This document shows positions 32,235 to 42,472 of a stretch of DNA of 58,237 nucleotides, piece by piece. A program made the position numbers and the translations under genes. The first letter of the stretch is position 1. Every line of letters begins with the position of its first letter. The notes beneath the pieces are model-generated. The model was not told the DNA's origin and made no database searches. It saw only the letters and a list, made by a program, of their open reading frames with translations. The DNA is from Sphingomonadales bacterium (GTDB lineage: Bacteria > Pseudomonadota > Alphaproteobacteria > Sphingomonadales > Sphingomonadaceae): assembly GCA_947470185.1 (NCBI GenBank), contig CANIRZ010000007.1:1-58237 (forward strand), in the 5' to 3' direction.

Positions 32235-32615
32235 TTATGCCTCTTCTTGCTGTTCGCGTACAACGATACGCAGACGGCTGAATGGTTTAATGATCTGGCT
32301 CGACTTGCCGCGGCCACGTGCCATGAACCGCTTCATGGTCAGCGCCTTGCCAACGCTCGCCTCGGCAACGACAAGGCTGTCGACGTCGAGATTATGGTTG
32401 TTTTCGGCGTTGGCGATGGCAGAGGCCAGAACCTTGCGCACATCGTCTGCCATTCCCTTGGTAGAGAATTTCAGAATGTTCAGCGCGTCTTCAGCTTTCT
32501 TGCCACGGATCAGCGCGGCAACGAGGCCAAGCTTCTGAGCCGAACCACGAATGGTTGTGCCCACTGCCAGTGCTTCATTGTCGGCGACGCGACGGGGTGC
32601 GGATGCCTTACCCAT
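32235..32615 (-). CDS. rplV: 50S ribosomal protein L22
   Basis: L22 lines the exit tunnel with its beta-hairpin. The 126-residue protein has [19 protein letters not shown] and the C-terminal [21 protein letters not shown]. It shares one base with the upstream rpsS. An N-terminal extension of about 15 residues is present compared with E. coli (110). Confidence 0.98.
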   Translation of the reverse strand: MGKASAPRRVADNEALAVGTTIRGSAQKLGLVAALIRGKKAEDALNILKFSTKGMADDVRKVLASAIANAENNHNLDVDSLVVAEASVGKALTMKRFMARGRGKSSQIIKPFSRLRIVVREQQEEA

Positions 32616-32890
32616 TAGCGTTTGCCCTTCTTATCTGCGCCATGGCCGTGATAGGTCCGCGTAGGCGCGAACTCACCAAGCTTATGGCCGACCATGTCCT
32701 CATTCACCGAAACGGGAATGAACTTGTGGCCATTATAGACGCTGAACGTCAGGCCAACGAACTGAGGCAGGATTGTCGAACGACGCGACCAAGTCTTGAT
32801 GGGCGCAGCCTTTGATGCTTCCTGAGCGGTTTCTGCTTTTTTCAGCAGATAGAGGTCAACAAACGGACCTTTCCAGACGGAACGAGACAT
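32615..32890 (-). CDS. rpsS: 30S ribosomal protein S19
   Basis: S19 pairs with S13 in the head of the small subunit. The 91-residue protein opens [20 protein letters not shown] and has [21 protein letters not shown] and [20 protein letters not shown], all family hallmarks. Confidence 0.98.
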   Translation of the reverse strand: MSRSVWKGPFVDLYLLKKAETAQEASKAAPIKTWSRRSTILPQFVGLTFSVYNGHKFIPVSVNEDMVGHKLGEFAPTRTYHGHGADKKGKR

Positions 32891-32893
32891 GAG

Positions 32894-33730
32894 TTACCTC
32901 TTCTTCTTAGCATGCCGCGAACGGATGATCATCCGGTCGGTCGACTTGTTGCTGCGGGTACGAGCACCCTTTGTTGGCTTACCCCAAGGTGTAACCGGAT
33001 GACGGCCACCTGATGTACGACCTTCACCACCACCATGCGGGTGATCGACAGGGTTCTTAGCAACACCACGCGTCAGCGGGCGAATGCCGCGCCAACGATT
33101 GCGGCCTGCCTTTGCAAGTGTCGTGTTCGAGTTATCAGGGTTCGAAACCGCGCCAACTGTCCCCATGCAGGTACCGAGAATGTAGCGCTGCTCACCTGAG
33201 TTCAGGCGCACGATAACGCGGCCACCGTCACGACCAACCAGCTGCACATAGGTGCCTGCTGAACGTGCAATCTGACCACCCTTGCCGGGCTTCATTTCGA
33301 TGTTGTGGCAGATGGTACCAACCGGCATTTGGCTCAGCAACATTGCGTTACCAGGCTTAACGTCGGTCTTTTCACCGGCAACAATGGAATCGCCAACGGC
33401 GAGACGCTGCGGCGCAATGATGTAAGCCAGTTCGCCGTCTTCGTACTTTACAAGCGCGATGAAAGCCGAACGGTTAGGGTCATATTCCAGACGCTCGACC
33501 GTTGCAGGCATATCCCATTTACGACGCTTAAAGTCGATCAAACGATATTTTTGCTTGTGACCGCCGCCGATACCGCGCGACGTCACATGGCCCTTATTGT
33601 TACGGCCGCCGGTCTTGCTCTTGCCTTCGGTCAGACCCTTTACAGGACCGCCTTTGTACAAGCTTGACCGGTCAACCAGCACAAGGCCGCGACGGGCGGG
33701 GCTAGTTGGTTTGTAGCTTTTGAGTGCCAT
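32894..33730 (-). CDS. rplB: 50S ribosomal protein L2
   Basis: L2 is needed for subunit joining and peptidyl transfer. The 278-residue protein has [22 protein letters not shown], the [21 protein letters not shown] region around the key histidine, and a basic tail ([13 protein letters not shown]). Three bases separate it from rpsS. Confidence 0.98.
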   Translation of the reverse strand: MALKSYKPTSPARRGLVLVDRSSLYKGGPVKGLTEGKSKTGGRNNKGHVTSRGIGGGHKQKYRLIDFKRRKWDMPATVERLEYDPNRSAFIALVKYEDGELAYIIAPQRLAVGDSIVAGEKTDVKPGNAMLLSQMPVGTICHNIEMKPGKGGQIARSAGTYVQLVGRDGGRVIVRLNSGEQRYILGTCMGTVGAVSNPDNSNTTLAKAGRNRWRGIRPLTRGVAKNPVDHPHGGGEGRTSGGRHPVTPWGKPTKGARTRSNKSTDRMIIRSRHAKKKR

Positions 33731-33740
33731 TATCCTGCCC

Positions 33741-34049
33741 TTAAATACCGGTGGTCACGTCGATGCTCTGGCCTTCGGCCAAAGTGACGATCGCTTTTTT
33801 GACATCCGAGCGCTTGTAGGGCTTGCCCTTCCAACGCTTGGTCTTGCCCTTTTGCACAAGGGTGTTCACGTTCGTGACCTTCACGTCAAACAAGGCTTCA
33901 ACAGCTGCCTTGATCTGTGGCTTGGTCGAGCTACCCGTGACTTTGAACACAACAGCATTATGTTCCGACAACAGGGTCGCTTTTTCAGTGATGTGCGGGG
34001 CAACGATGACGTCGTAGTGACGCACGTCGATTGCTTTATCCTTAGCCAT
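33741..34049 (-). CDS. rplW: 50S ribosomal protein L23
   Basis: L23 is the docking site for trigger factor and SRP. The 102-residue protein has [40 protein letters not shown] and [16 protein letters not shown]. It overlaps rplD by one base (TAATG). Confidence 0.98.
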   Translation of the reverse strand: MAKDKAIDVRHYDVIVAPHITEKATLLSEHNAVVFKVTGSSTKPQIKAAVEALFDVKVTNVNTLVQKGKTKRWKGKPYKRSDVKKAIVTLAEGQSIDVTTGI

Positions 34050-34690
34050 TAGTTGGCACCTCCCGTGAGGGCGAAGCGTGCTTCAAGCTTCTCAACCGCA
34101 GCGCGGGTCAAAACCAAAGTGTCATGCTTCAGGATGTCATAAACATTCGCGCCAACTGCTGGCATCACATTGATGCCGACCAGGTTAGCCGAAGCCAGAC
34201 GGAAATTGTCGCTGACTGTGTCGCCATCGATAACCAATGTCGACTTGCCGAAACCAAGCTTGCCAACCTGACCCATGAGAGCTGCAGTCTTGGCAGCAGC
34301 CAGATCAAGATTTTCAAGAACGATCAACGAACCCGATTTGGCTTTGCTCGAAAGTGCCATCTTCAGACCCAATGAACGGATCTTCTTGTTAAGCGATGGG
34401 TTAAAGTCACGCAGACGGGCACCATGGGCCTTACCACCACCGATGAAGATCGGAGCAGCACGGTCACCGTGACGGGCAGTACCGCCACCCTTCTGGTTGC
34501 CGAATTTCTTACCTGTACGGGCTACATCCGAACGCTCACGGGTAGGACGAGCCGTACCGCGGGCCTTCTCACGCTGCCAGGTAACAACACGGTGCAGAAT
34601 GTCGGCACGTGGCTCAATGCCAAATACGTCGTCATTCAGATCGATGTCGCCCTTTGCCTTGGCGTCGAGGGTTTGAACCTTGAGCTTCAT
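34049..34690 (-). CDS. rplD: 50S ribosomal protein L4
   Basis: L4 reaches into the exit tunnel and in E. coli regulates its own operon. The 213-residue protein has [39 protein letters not shown] and [16 protein letters not shown]. The N-terminus is longer than E. coli L4 (201). Three bases separate it from rplC; a structured region that L4 might control lies upstream of rplC. Confidence 0.98.
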   Translation of the reverse strand: MKLKVQTLDAKAKGDIDLNDDVFGIEPRADILHRVVTWQREKARGTARPTRERSDVARTGKKFGNQKGGGTARHGDRAAPIFIGGGKAHGARLRDFNPSLNKKIRSLGLKMALSSKAKSGSLIVLENLDLAAAKTAALMGQVGKLGFGKSTLVIDGDTVSDNFRLASANLVGINVMPAVGANVYDILKHDTLVLTRAAVEKLEARFALTGGAN

Positions 34691-34693
34691 GGT

Positions 34694-35539
34694 TTAGCCC
34701 TCCTTCGTTTCTTCGCCGGCGTCTGCAGCAGGCGCTTCGACAGCAACGGCTTCAACAGCGGGCGCAGCGTCAGCGGCAGGCGCTTCAGCTTCAACAGCGT
34801 GGGTGTCTGCAACTTCAACTTCGGTGTTGATGATGACGTCCTCGACCACTGGGGCCTCATTGTCGTTCTTCAACGCGCCAGGGAATGGAGCAGCTTCAGG
34901 GGTTGGAACCTTGACGGCATCGCGAACAAGCAACCAGCCATTCTTCGCACCAGGAACCGAGCCCTTCACGAAGATAAGACCGCGCGCAACATCAGTGCGG
35001 ACGATTTCAAGATTTTGCTGAGTACGCTGACGGTCACCCATGTGGCCGGCCATCTTCTTGTTCTTGAAAACCTTGCCTGGATCCTGGCGTTGACCAGTCG
35101 AACCATGGGCACGGTGGGTGATGGAAACACCATGCGATGCGCGCATACCACCGAAGCCCCAACGCTTCATGGCGCCGGCAAAGCCTTTACCCTGTGTGTG
35201 GCCAGTAATGTCGACCAATTGGCCGTCAATAAAATGGTCAGCAGAAACAGTTGCGCCGACTGGCAACAAGCCATCGGCATTATCAACGCGGAATTCAGCA
35301 ACGCGCGCCTTTGGCTCGACTTGTGCTTTGGCGAATTCACCACGTTGCGGCTTGTTTACATTTTTCGCTTTACGGGCTCCTGCACCAAGGCGGACGGCAA
35401 AATAACCATCACGTTCCTCGTTGCGAGCTCCGACCACTTGGCAGCCTTCCAGCGCCAATACGGTGACAGGAACGTGACGGCCGTCTTCATTGAAGAGGCG
35501 CATCATACCCATCTTTTTCGCGATCACGCCAGTGCGCAT
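34694..35539 (-). CDS. rplC: 50S ribosomal protein L3 with an acidic C-terminal tail
   Basis: L3 starts large-subunit assembly near the peptidyl transferase centre. The first about 210 residues are typical ([56 protein letters not shown]). Then follows an Ala, Val, Glu and Asp-rich tail of about 70 residues, giving 281 against 209 in E. coli. GGAG lies eight bases before the start. The 213-base gap upstream holds candidate regulatory RNA. Confidence 0.97.
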   Translation of the reverse strand: MRTGVIAKKMGMMRLFNEDGRHVPVTVLALEGCQVVGARNEERDGYFAVRLGAGARKAKNVNKPQRGEFAKAQVEPKARVAEFRVDNADGLLPVGATVSADHFIDGQLVDITGHTQGKGFAGAMKRWGFGGMRASHGVSITHRAHGSTGQRQDPGKVFKNKKMAGHMGDRQRTQQNLEIVRTDVARGLIFVKGSVPGAKNGWLLVRDAVKVPTPEAAPFPGALKNDNEAPVVEDVIINTEVEVADTHAVEAEAPAADAAPAVEAVAVEAPAADAGEETKEG

Positions 35540-35630
35540 GATCCATACTCCAACTTATGTCAGAGGCCCGGCTGGCACGATTACCAGGAGGGCGTGACGC
35601 CTAAATCCAGCCCTGAATTTTTAAGCATTG

Positions 35631-35744
35631 CCCCGTCCGGGCTAGGCACCAGCGGCTCACCTTAATGAGCAATCTGGTAAGACGGGGAACGCAGCCCGGA
35701 TAAATCCGGCGGTATTCCTATTGTCTCACTTCGCTTTCGCGAAG
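35631..35744 (-). promoter_or_regulatory. Candidate structured leader RNA between rpsJ and rplC
   Basis: Read on the minus strand, this stretch contains a GAAA-tetraloop hairpin (35744-35729), a CCGGAT/ATCCGG hairpin (35709-35696), two long complementary pairs that cross each other (35699-35693 with 35643-35637; 35687-35681 with 35637-35631), and a nested stem between them (35678-35674 with 35652-35648; 35670-35666 with 35659-35655). The crossed order implies a pseudoknot or two exclusive folds. It would sit about 90 bases before rplC. Confidence 0.5.
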
Positions 35745-35752
35745 ATATCGGC

Positions 35753-36064
<312 letters not shown>

Positions 36065-36092
36065 GGTTTTACCAATTTCCAAATTCTATCAA

Positions 36093-36103
36093 TATCAAAG
36101 AGC
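36093..36103 (-). promoter_or_regulatory. boxA-like sequence before rpsJ
   Basis: The minus strand reads GCTCTTTGATA here, close to the boxA core (TGCTCTTTA) bound by NusB-S10 in rRNA leaders. It lies about 30 bases before the gene for S10 itself. Confidence 0.35.
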
Positions 36104-36170
36104 CGAAAAACAGCCATTCCGACTTACGCTTTCGAAGACGGAACCGCTGTTTTGAATTTCTTAAAACCGC

Positions 36171-36198
36171 CCCACCCGAATCAACAGAAACGGGTGGG
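36171..36198 (-). terminator. Hairpin between tuf and rpsJ
   Basis: A perfect 8-bp stem CCCACCCG/CGGGTGGG (36171-36178 with 36191-36198) lies 15 bases past the tuf stop codon. On the minus strand it is followed by GCGG and four T. It may attenuate, rather than fully stop, transcription into rpsJ. Confidence 0.5.
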
Positions 36199-36212
36199 AT
36201 GCGCGGCCTATA

Positions 36213-37403
36213 TTACTTCGTGATGGTGCTGACAACCCCAGAACCGACAGTCCGTCCGCCTTCGCGAATTGCGAAGCGAAGACCTGGGTCCATGGCGATT
36301 GGTGCAATCAACTTAACAGCGATAGTTACGTTGTCGCCTGGCATAACCATTTCAGTGCCCTCAGGAAGGATCACTTCGCCGGTTACGTCAGTCGTGCGGA
36401 AGTAGAACTGTGGACGATAGTTTGCGAAGAATGGTGTGTGACGACCGCCTTCGTCCTTAGAAAGAACGTAGATTTCTGCCGAGAACTCAGTGTGCGGCGT
36501 AACCGAACCTGGCTTGCAGAGAACCTGACCACGCTCAACTTCTTCACGGCCTACGCCACGAACAAGCGCACCGATATTGTCGCCCGCGCGGCCTTCGTCG
36601 AGCAGCTTGCGGAACATTTCAACGCCGGTAACGGTTGTTTTCTTGGTGTCCTTAATTCCGACGATTTCAACTTCTTCGCCAACCTTGACGATTCCAGTTT
36701 CAACGCGTCCGGTCACAACCGTACCACGGCCCGAGATCGAGAACACGTCTTCAACTGGCATCAGGAATGGCTTGTCAATTGGACGCTCTGGCTGCGGGAT
36801 AGCTTCGTCAACGGCAGCCATCAGAGCAAGGACCGATTCCTTACCGATGTTGTCGTCACGGCCTTCAAGCGCAGCAAGCGCCGAACCACGAACGATTGGA
36901 ATATCGTCACCTGGGAAATCATACTTCGAAAGAAGCTCGCGGATTTCCATTTCGACCAGCTCGAGGATTTCTTCATCGTCGACTTGGTCAACCTTGTTCA
37001 TGTAAACAACAAGCGCAGGAACGCCAACCTGACGTGCAAGCAGGATGTGCTCGCGAGTCTGTGGCATCGGGCCGTCAGCGGCGTTCACAACCAAGATCGC
37101 GCCGTCCATCTGTGCAGCACCGGTGATCATGTTCTTAACATAGTCAGCGTGGCCTGGGCAGTCGACGTGTGCATAGTGACGCGCGGCTGTTTCATATTCA
37201 ACGTGCGCCGTCGAAATGGTGATGCCGCGCTCGCGCTCTTCTGGAGCCTTATCGATGTTAGCGAAATCAACAGCGGTACCGCCGTATGTTTCTGCCATGA
37301 TCTTGGTAATCGCTGCTGTCAGCGTGGTCTTACCATGGTCGACGTGACCGATGGTACCAATGTTGCAATGCGGTTTCGTCCGCTCAAATTTAGCTTTTGC
37401 CAT
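36213..37403 (-). CDS. tuf: Elongation factor Tu
   Basis: EF-Tu brings aminoacyl-tRNA to the ribosome. The 396-residue GTPase has [14 protein letters not shown] (P-loop), the [12 protein letters not shown] switch II region, NKVD and the C-terminal ELPEGTEM-type barrel regions. It is the only tuf copy in this window and lies 91 bases after fusA, in the str-operon order. Antisense frames over it are shadows. Confidence 0.99.
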   Translation of the reverse strand: MAKAKFERTKPHCNIGTIGHVDHGKTTLTAAITKIMAETYGGTAVDFANIDKAPEERERGITISTAHVEYETAARHYAHVDCPGHADYVKNMITGAAQMDGAILVVNAADGPMPQTREHILLARQVGVPALVVYMNKVDQVDDEEILELVEMEIRELLSKYDFPGDDIPIVRGSALAALEGRDDNIGKESVLALMAAVDEAIPQPERPIDKPFLMPVEDVFSISGRGTVVTGRVETGIVKVGEEVEIVGIKDTKKTTVTGVEMFRKLLDEGRAGDNIGALVRGVGREEVERGQVLCKPGSVTPHTEFSAEIYVLSKDEGGRHTPFFANYRPQFYFRTTDVTGEVILPEGTEMVMPGDNVTIAVKLIAPIAMDPGLRFAIREGGRTVGSGVVSTITK

Positions 37404-37494
37404 TTTCTCAAACCTTCTTTCGATTAGGTAATATTTTGATCAGGTGGGACGACGCCGTCTGAATCAGGCGCCGCCATTAGTCGGCTTTTGCCTA

Positions 37495-39567
37495 TCAGGC
37501 AAGCTTCTCCTTGATTTCGGCTGCAACGTTCGATGGCACTTCATCATAATGATTAAAGAACATCGAGTAGTTCGCACGTCCTTGCGTGAACGAGCGGAGC
37601 TGATTCACATAGCCGAACATGTTGGCCAAAGGCACCATAGACTCAACAACCTGGGCATTACCGCGGCTGTCAGTACCCTGGATTTGACCACGACGTGAGT
37701 TCATATCGCCGATCACATCACCCAGATATTCTTCAGGGGACACAACTTCGACCTTCATGATTGGCTCAAGCAGCTTAATGCCTGCCTTTTGCGCTGCCTC
37801 ACGCATTCCGGCGCGGCCAGCGATTTCGAACGCCAGAGCCGACGAATCGACATCATGGTACGCGCCGTCATACAGCGTGATTTCAAAATCGATGATCGGG
37901 AAGCCGATTAACGAACCGGACAGGGCCGTTTCGCGCATGCCCTTTTCAACCGAGGGGATATATTCCTTTGGAATGTTACCACCCTTGACTTCATCCTTGA
38001 AGACAACGCCCGTGCCACGCTCGCCCGGCTTTACCGTGAACTTGATACGGCCGAACTGACCTGAACCACCCGACTGCTTTTTGTGGGTGTAATCAACGTC
38101 AACTTCGCGTGCGAGATATTCGCGATATGCAACCTGCGGCGCACCGACATTGGCTTCAACCTTGAATTCGCGGCGCATACGATCGACGATGATGTCGAGG
38201 TGAAGCTCGCCCATGCCCTTAATGATCGTTTGGCCCGATTCATGATCGGTCGATACGCGGAACGAGGGATCTTCAGCCGACAGACGATTGAGCGCAATGC
38301 CCATCTTTTCTTGGTCGGCCTTGGTCTTTGGTTCCACCGACAGTTCGATAACTGGCTCAGGGAATTCCATGCGCTCAAGAATGATCGGGAAACGTTCGGC
38401 GCACAATGTGTCACCGGTGGTCGTTTCCTTCATGCCTGCGAGCGCGATGATGTCGCCTGCAAATGCCTCATCAACGTCCTTACGTTCGTTGGCGTGCATT
38501 TCGAGCATACGCCCGACCTTTTCCTTCTTATCCTTCACCGAGTTCAGATAGGTGCCCTTAAGCAAACTACCCGAATAGATGCGGATGAAAGTGAGCGAGC
38601 CAACGAAGGGATCGTTCATGACCTTGAACGCAAGTGCCGAGAACGGCGCATCGTCAGCAGGTGGACGGCTGTCTGGCTCGAGCGTATCCATGTGGACGCC
38701 TTGGACGTCTTCAATATCGAGCGGCGAAGGCAGATAATCAACAACGGCGTCGAGCAATGGCTGAACGCCCTTGTTCTTAAACGCCGAACCGCAGCAGACA
38801 GGAACAAACGACTGATTCAGCGTACCCTTGCGGATCAGCGCCTTGAGCGTTGCAACGTCTGGCTCGTTACCTTCAAGATACGCTTCCATGGCGACGTCGT
38901 CTTGCTCAACAGCAAGTTCAATCAGTTCGCTGCGATATTTCGCAGCTTCCGCAGCCAAATCAGCAGGGATATCTTCGTAGAAGAAGTCCGCACCAAGCGA
39001 TTCATCTTTCCAGATGATTGCGCGGTTGTGCACAAGGTCGACCAGACCCTTCAGATCGGCTTCAAGGCCGATTGGGATGTACAAAACTGCAGGCTTCGCA
39101 CCCAGACGATCAATGATCGACTGCACGCAATATTTGAAGTTCGCACCGGTGCGGTCAAGCTTGTTGATGAAGCACATGCGCGGAACGCCATACTTATCGG
39201 CCTGACGCCATACGGTTTCGGATTGGGGCTCAACACCAGCAACGCCGTCAAAGCAAGCTACTGCACCATCGAGAACGCGCAGCGAACGTTCAACTTCAAT
39301 CGTGAAGTCAACGTGGCCTGGTGTATCGATGATATTGATACGGTGATCGTTCCAGAAGCAGGTGGTAGCAGCCGACGTAATCGTGATGCCACGCTCTTGC
39401 TCTTGTTCCATCCAGTCCATTGTGGCTGCGCCATCATGAACTTCGCCGATTTTGTAAGACTTGCCGGTGTAGAAAAGGATGCGCTCGGTGGTCGTGGTTT
39501 TACCGGCGTCGATATGCGCCATGATACCGATGTTGCGATACATACTCAGTGGATGGCTGCGTGCCAT
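37495..39567 (-). CDS. fusA: Elongation factor G
   Basis: EF-G drives translocation and, with RRF, ribosome recycling. The 690-residue GTPase has [40 protein letters not shown] and NKLDRTGA, followed by the four further EF-G domains. The ATG at 39567 has GGAG eight bases upstream and is preferred to an ATG six bases earlier. It lies 39 bases after rpsG. Confidence 0.98.
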   Translation of the reverse strand: MARSHPLSMYRNIGIMAHIDAGKTTTTERILFYTGKSYKIGEVHDGAATMDWMEQEQERGITITSAATTCFWNDHRINIIDTPGHVDFTIEVERSLRVLDGAVACFDGVAGVEPQSETVWRQADKYGVPRMCFINKLDRTGANFKYCVQSIIDRLGAKPAVLYIPIGLEADLKGLVDLVHNRAIIWKDESLGADFFYEDIPADLAAEAAKYRSELIELAVEQDDVAMEAYLEGNEPDVATLKALIRKGTLNQSFVPVCCGSAFKNKGVQPLLDAVVDYLPSPLDIEDVQGVHMDTLEPDSRPPADDAPFSALAFKVMNDPFVGSLTFIRIYSGSLLKGTYLNSVKDKKEKVGRMLEMHANERKDVDEAFAGDIIALAGMKETTTGDTLCAERFPIILERMEFPEPVIELSVEPKTKADQEKMGIALNRLSAEDPSFRVSTDHESGQTIIKGMGELHLDIIVDRMRREFKVEANVGAPQVAYREYLAREVDVDYTHKKQSGGSGQFGRIKFTVKPGERGTGVVFKDEVKGGNIPKEYIPSVEKGMRETALSGSLIGFPIIDFEITLYDGAYHDVDSSALAFEIAGRAGMREAAQKAGIKLLEPIMKVEVVSPEEYLGDVIGDMNSRRGQIQGTDSRGNAQVVESMVPLANMFGYVNQLRSFTQGRANYSMFFNHYDEVPSNVAAEIKEKLA

Positions 39568-39612
39568 ATTCATTACTCCGAAGTGTGAGCCACCGAAGTG
39601 GCTCGGAAAGGA

Positions 39613-40083
39613 TTACCAGCGATAGTGAGCGAACGCACGATTGGCTTCCGCCATACGGTGCGTATCTTCACGTTTTTTGACAGCGTTACCGCGGTTCGAT
39701 GCGGCATCCATCAGCTCACCCGACAAACGGGCGGCCATTGTGGTTTCGCTGCGGTTACGGGCAGCGCCGATCAACCAACGAATCGCAAGTGCCTGCGCGC
39801 GCTCTGGACGCACTTCGCAAGGCACCTGGTAGGTCGCACCACCAACGCGGCGGCTGCGGACTTCGATGCCTGGCTTTACGTTATCCAGCGCTTCATGGAA
39901 GGTCTGGATTGGATCTTTCTTGGCGCGGGCTTCAACGGTTTCCAAAGCACCATAAACAATACGCTCTGCTGCTGACTTTTTACCGTCAAGCATCAGGTTG
40001 TTCATGAACTTAGAAAGGACGATATCACCGAATTTGGGATCGGGAAGAATGATGCGCTTTTCGGGACGACGACGACGTGACAT
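39613..40083 (-). CDS. rpsG: 30S ribosomal protein S7
   Basis: S7 organises the 3' domain of 16S rRNA and in E. coli represses the str operon. The 156-residue protein opens [20 protein letters not shown] and has [19 protein letters not shown] and [20 protein letters not shown]. It lies 77 bases after rpsL. Confidence 0.98.
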   Translation of the reverse strand: MSRRRRPEKRIILPDPKFGDIVLSKFMNNLMLDGKKSAAERIVYGALETVEARAKKDPIQTFHEALDNVKPGIEVRSRRVGGATYQVPCEVRPERAQALAIRWLIGAARNRSETTMAARLSGELMDAASNRGNAVKKREDTHRMAEANRAFAHYRW

Positions 40084-40160
40084 ATTTTATTTCCTTTATC
40101 TCATGGGACCAGTGGCAGCGCGGATGCGCGCCAATCGGGCCAGCCAATGGTACGTTCGAA

Positions 40161-40532
40161 TTACTTCGGACGCTTTGCACCATATTTGGAACGCGATTGC
40201 TTGCGGTCCTTGACGCCCTGCGTATCGAGTACGCCGCGAAGCACGTGGTAACGCACACCGGGAAGGTCGCGAACGCGGCCGCCACGGATAAGCACAACGC
40301 TATGCTCCTGAAGGTTGTGGCCTTCACCTGGGATGTAGGAAATAACTTCACGTTGGTTGGTCAGACGGATCTTTGCAACCTTACGCAAAGCCGAGTTCGG
40401 CTTTTTCGGGGTCGTTGTGTAAACGCGGGTGCAAACGCCGCGCTTCTGTGGGTTTTGGTCCATCGCAGGGACCTTGGACTTGACCTTCTGCGGGGTCCGG
40501 CCCTTGCGGACCAGTTGGTTAATCGTTGGCAT
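40161..40532 (-). CDS. rpsL: 30S ribosomal protein S12, Arg at position 88
   Basis: S12 controls decoding accuracy and is the streptomycin-related protein. The 123-residue protein has [20 protein letters not shown] (Lys43 intact) and [17 protein letters not shown], followed by [11 protein letters not shown]. The residue in the RVRDLPG loop (position 88, codon 40269-40271, CGC) is Arg where E. coli has Lys88. K88R is a classic streptomycin-resistance change in several bacteria. It is the first gene of the leftward superoperon. Confidence 0.98.
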   Translation of the reverse strand: MPTINQLVRKGRTPQKVKSKVPAMDQNPQKRGVCTRVYTTTPKKPNSALRKVAKIRLTNQREVISYIPGEGHNLQEHSVVLIRGGRVRDLPGVRYHVLRGVLDTQGVKDRKQSRSKYGAKRPK

Positions 40533-40560
40533 ATCTTCACCTTTTTAAAGCGGTTACTTT

Positions 40561-40608
40561 GGGTGGGCAGCCGTATTTTGCGGTGGAGGCTCAGCCTTTG
40601 GCCCACCC
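40561..40608 (-). promoter_or_regulatory. Structured leader of the rpsL operon
   Basis: An 8-bp inverted repeat (40561-40568 with 40601-40608) frames a smaller GGCT/AGCC element in the about 150-base untranslated leader before rpsL. A boxA-like TCTCTTTGGTCA (40651-40662, minus strand) lies upstream of it. Confidence 0.45.
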
Positions 40609-40690
40609 GGCCGATCACACAATGTGCTGCTATTCTGAGTATTCCCCAATTGACCAAAGAGAATCACACCTCCAGCCTTGGGAATGCGGG

Positions 40691-40719
40691 CCATTAGCGC
40701 CCGTTGGCTGCCGGGTCAA
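40691..40719 (-). promoter_or_regulatory. Promoter of the rpsL superoperon
   Basis: On the minus strand TTGACC (40714-40719) stands 17 bases before TAATGG (40691-40696), a good sigma-70-type match. It partly overlaps the 3' end of the ICMT-family gene. It would start transcription about 150 bases before rpsL. Confidence 0.6.
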
Positions 40720-41237
40720 GGGGTGCCAATACGCTCCGTCAGCACTTCATTTTCGATCCTGATCCGCCACCACAGCAACGCCGCATTGAGGATTGAGAAG
40801 GTGACCGCCATGGCAGGTGCACCGAGGAGGAGCGGCAGGAGTGCAATCTCGACAACGACGAGCGTATAATTTGGGTGCTTGATAAACCGGTAGGGCCCTC
40901 GCTTGACCCGCGGAAAGTGAGGCGCGCTGATGATGCGTGTAGTCCACCAACGGCCAATGCTCGCCAACGTCCAAAAACGGAAGGTCTGGCTAGCGATAAA
41001 TGCATTCAGCAAAAGCAAATCGGGCGCAGCTGAAGGCACGGCAAACAGCGCAATTGCGATTAACCAGCCACTGTGCAGCAGGATAAACAGAGGGTAATGC
41101 TTCGCGCCATGCTCGCGGCCACCTTCGGCAAGCAAGCGGCGGGTGTTCGCATTGGCATAAGCCAACTCTGCCAGCCGCTGGATAATGACATAAGCAAAAA
41201 CCGCTAGCGCCCACATTGGCCAATCAAACAACGTCAT
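40716..41237 (-). CDS. ICMT-family methyltransferase paired with a type III PKS
   Basis: The 173-residue membrane protein has about four hydrophobic segments and the isoprenylcysteine carboxyl methyltransferase signature GPYRFIKHPNY near residue 120. In B. subtilis a protein of this family (YpbQ) next to a type III polyketide synthase O-methylates alkylpyrones. The neighbouring gene here, 58 bases upstream in the same direction, is also a type III polyketide synthase, so the same role is likely. The start has AAGGGGA about nine bases upstream. The rpsL promoter overlaps its last codons. Confidence 0.8.
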   Translation of the reverse strand: MTLFDWPMWALAVFAYVIIQRLAELAYANANTRRLLAEGGREHGAKHYPLFILLHSGWLIAIALFAVPSAAPDLLLLNAFIASQTFRFWTLASIGRWWTTRIISAPHFPRVKRGPYRFIKHPNYTLVVVEIALLPLLLGAPAMAVTFSILNAALLWWRIRIENEVLTERIGTP

Positions 41238-41295
41238 GGCTGCGTCCCCTTATTCGCCATGACCGAGCCGCAAAACCGGTACCCACTTTTGCTGG

Positions 41296-42327
41296 TCATG
41301 GCTTGAGGACCCCCATAGCGCCAACAAAACCCGGCCCAAGCGCGGTCAACAGGGTGGGCTTTGTCATGGGCCCAGCGGCAAGCAAAGCTTCCAACACAAA
41401 CAATGCCGTCGGCGAGCTCATATTTCCATTTTCGCGCAAGACGGCGCGGGTTGCTCGCAAGTCATTGCCCAAATATTCGGCCAGTGCATCCACCACGCGA
41501 CCGCCGCCGGGGTGGCAGGCTGGTTCCGCCATGTCAGATTTCGCTAGCCCCTGCGCTGCGATAAACTGGTCGCAGACTGGCGCAAAATGGCTGTTCACGA
41601 AAACAGGAATATCGCGCGCCAAAACCAGATCAAATCCCGTGTCGCCAATTTCCCAGCCCATCATGTCCAGCGTATCCGGCCAGACATGGGTTGCAAAGGC
41701 GCCCAATTCCGGCCCTGCCCCCGACCCAATGATCGCGGCAGCGCAGCCATCGGCAAACAAAGCGAGGGCCACCATATCCTTTTTATCCATGCGCGCATGG
41801 TCATAGGCAAGGCTGCAAAGCTCAAGGCTTACAAGCAAAACTGGCTTTGCCGGGCACGCACGGTAAAGGTCGGCTGCAACCCCAAGGCCGATGACCCCGC
41901 CCGCACAGCCATACCCGAACAAGGGCACACAGCGTGTGTCTGGCGCAAAGCCCATAGAGGCAATCATCCGGCTTGGCAGGCTAGGGGTCATGGTCCCTGT
42001 GGTGGATACAAAAACAACTTGTCCGATGTCAGCGGCTTTCATACCCGCCCGCGTAAGCGCTTGCGCAGCAGCCGCCTCAAACATCTGTGCTGCCGTATTT
42101 TCGTAGACCTGCGCGCGCCCTGCCCAGCTTCTAGCGTTAAAATAATATTCTGACGGCATTGCGATATGGCGTTGTGATATGCCGGTATTGCCCAATATCT
42201 CGGCCATGCGCGGCGGCAGGGCCTGCCCTTTTGCCTCCGCCAAAATCGAAAGGACATCAGCTTGCGTAATGCGATGTGGCGGCAAAGAAGTACCGAGCGA
42301 AATTAGTTTGGGTAGAATCTGGGTCAT
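41296..42327 (-). CDS. Type III polyketide synthase
   Basis: The 343-residue chalcone-synthase-fold enzyme condenses malonyl-CoA onto an acyl-CoA starter. The Cys-His-Asn triad is visible: Cys141 in FGYGCAGGVIG, His272 in CHPGGGRVVD and Asn302 in ENGNMSSPTALFV. Bacterial members with long-chain starters make alkylpyrones or alkylresorcinols. The starter and product cannot be read here. It forms a two-gene unit with the ICMT-family methyltransferase. It is divergent from gltX. Confidence 0.9.
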   Translation of the reverse strand: MTQILPKLISLGTSLPPHRITQADVLSILAEAKGQALPPRMAEILGNTGISQRHIAMPSEYYFNARSWAGRAQVYENTAAQMFEAAAAQALTRAGMKAADIGQVVFVSTTGTMTPSLPSRMIASMGFAPDTRCVPLFGYGCAGGVIGLGVAADLYRACPAKPVLLVSLELCSLAYDHARMDKKDMVALALFADGCAAAIIGSGAGPELGAFATHVWPDTLDMMGWEIGDTGFDLVLARDIPVFVNSHFAPVCDQFIAAQGLAKSDMAEPACHPGGGRVVDALAEYLGNDLRATRAVLRENGNMSSPTALFVLEALLAAGPMTKPTLLTALGPGFVGAMGVLKP

Positions 42328-42472
42328 GAACGTTAACGGTTAAACCTGTTAAAAGGTTTCCGCTAGGCAGACTTTACCCTTAATCTACTATCCGTCATCG
42401 CACCGCAAAGATGACAAGCGGCGATCAGCTTGATAGAGGGCCGCCGAACCGACATTGAAAGAAGCCACAATT

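Noticed and set aside
38083-39588. Open frame of about 500 codons antisense to fusA
   Set aside because: It mirrors the strongly biased codons of fusA and has no recognisable protein motif. Similar long shadow frames lie opposite tuf, rplC and galK-ppiC.
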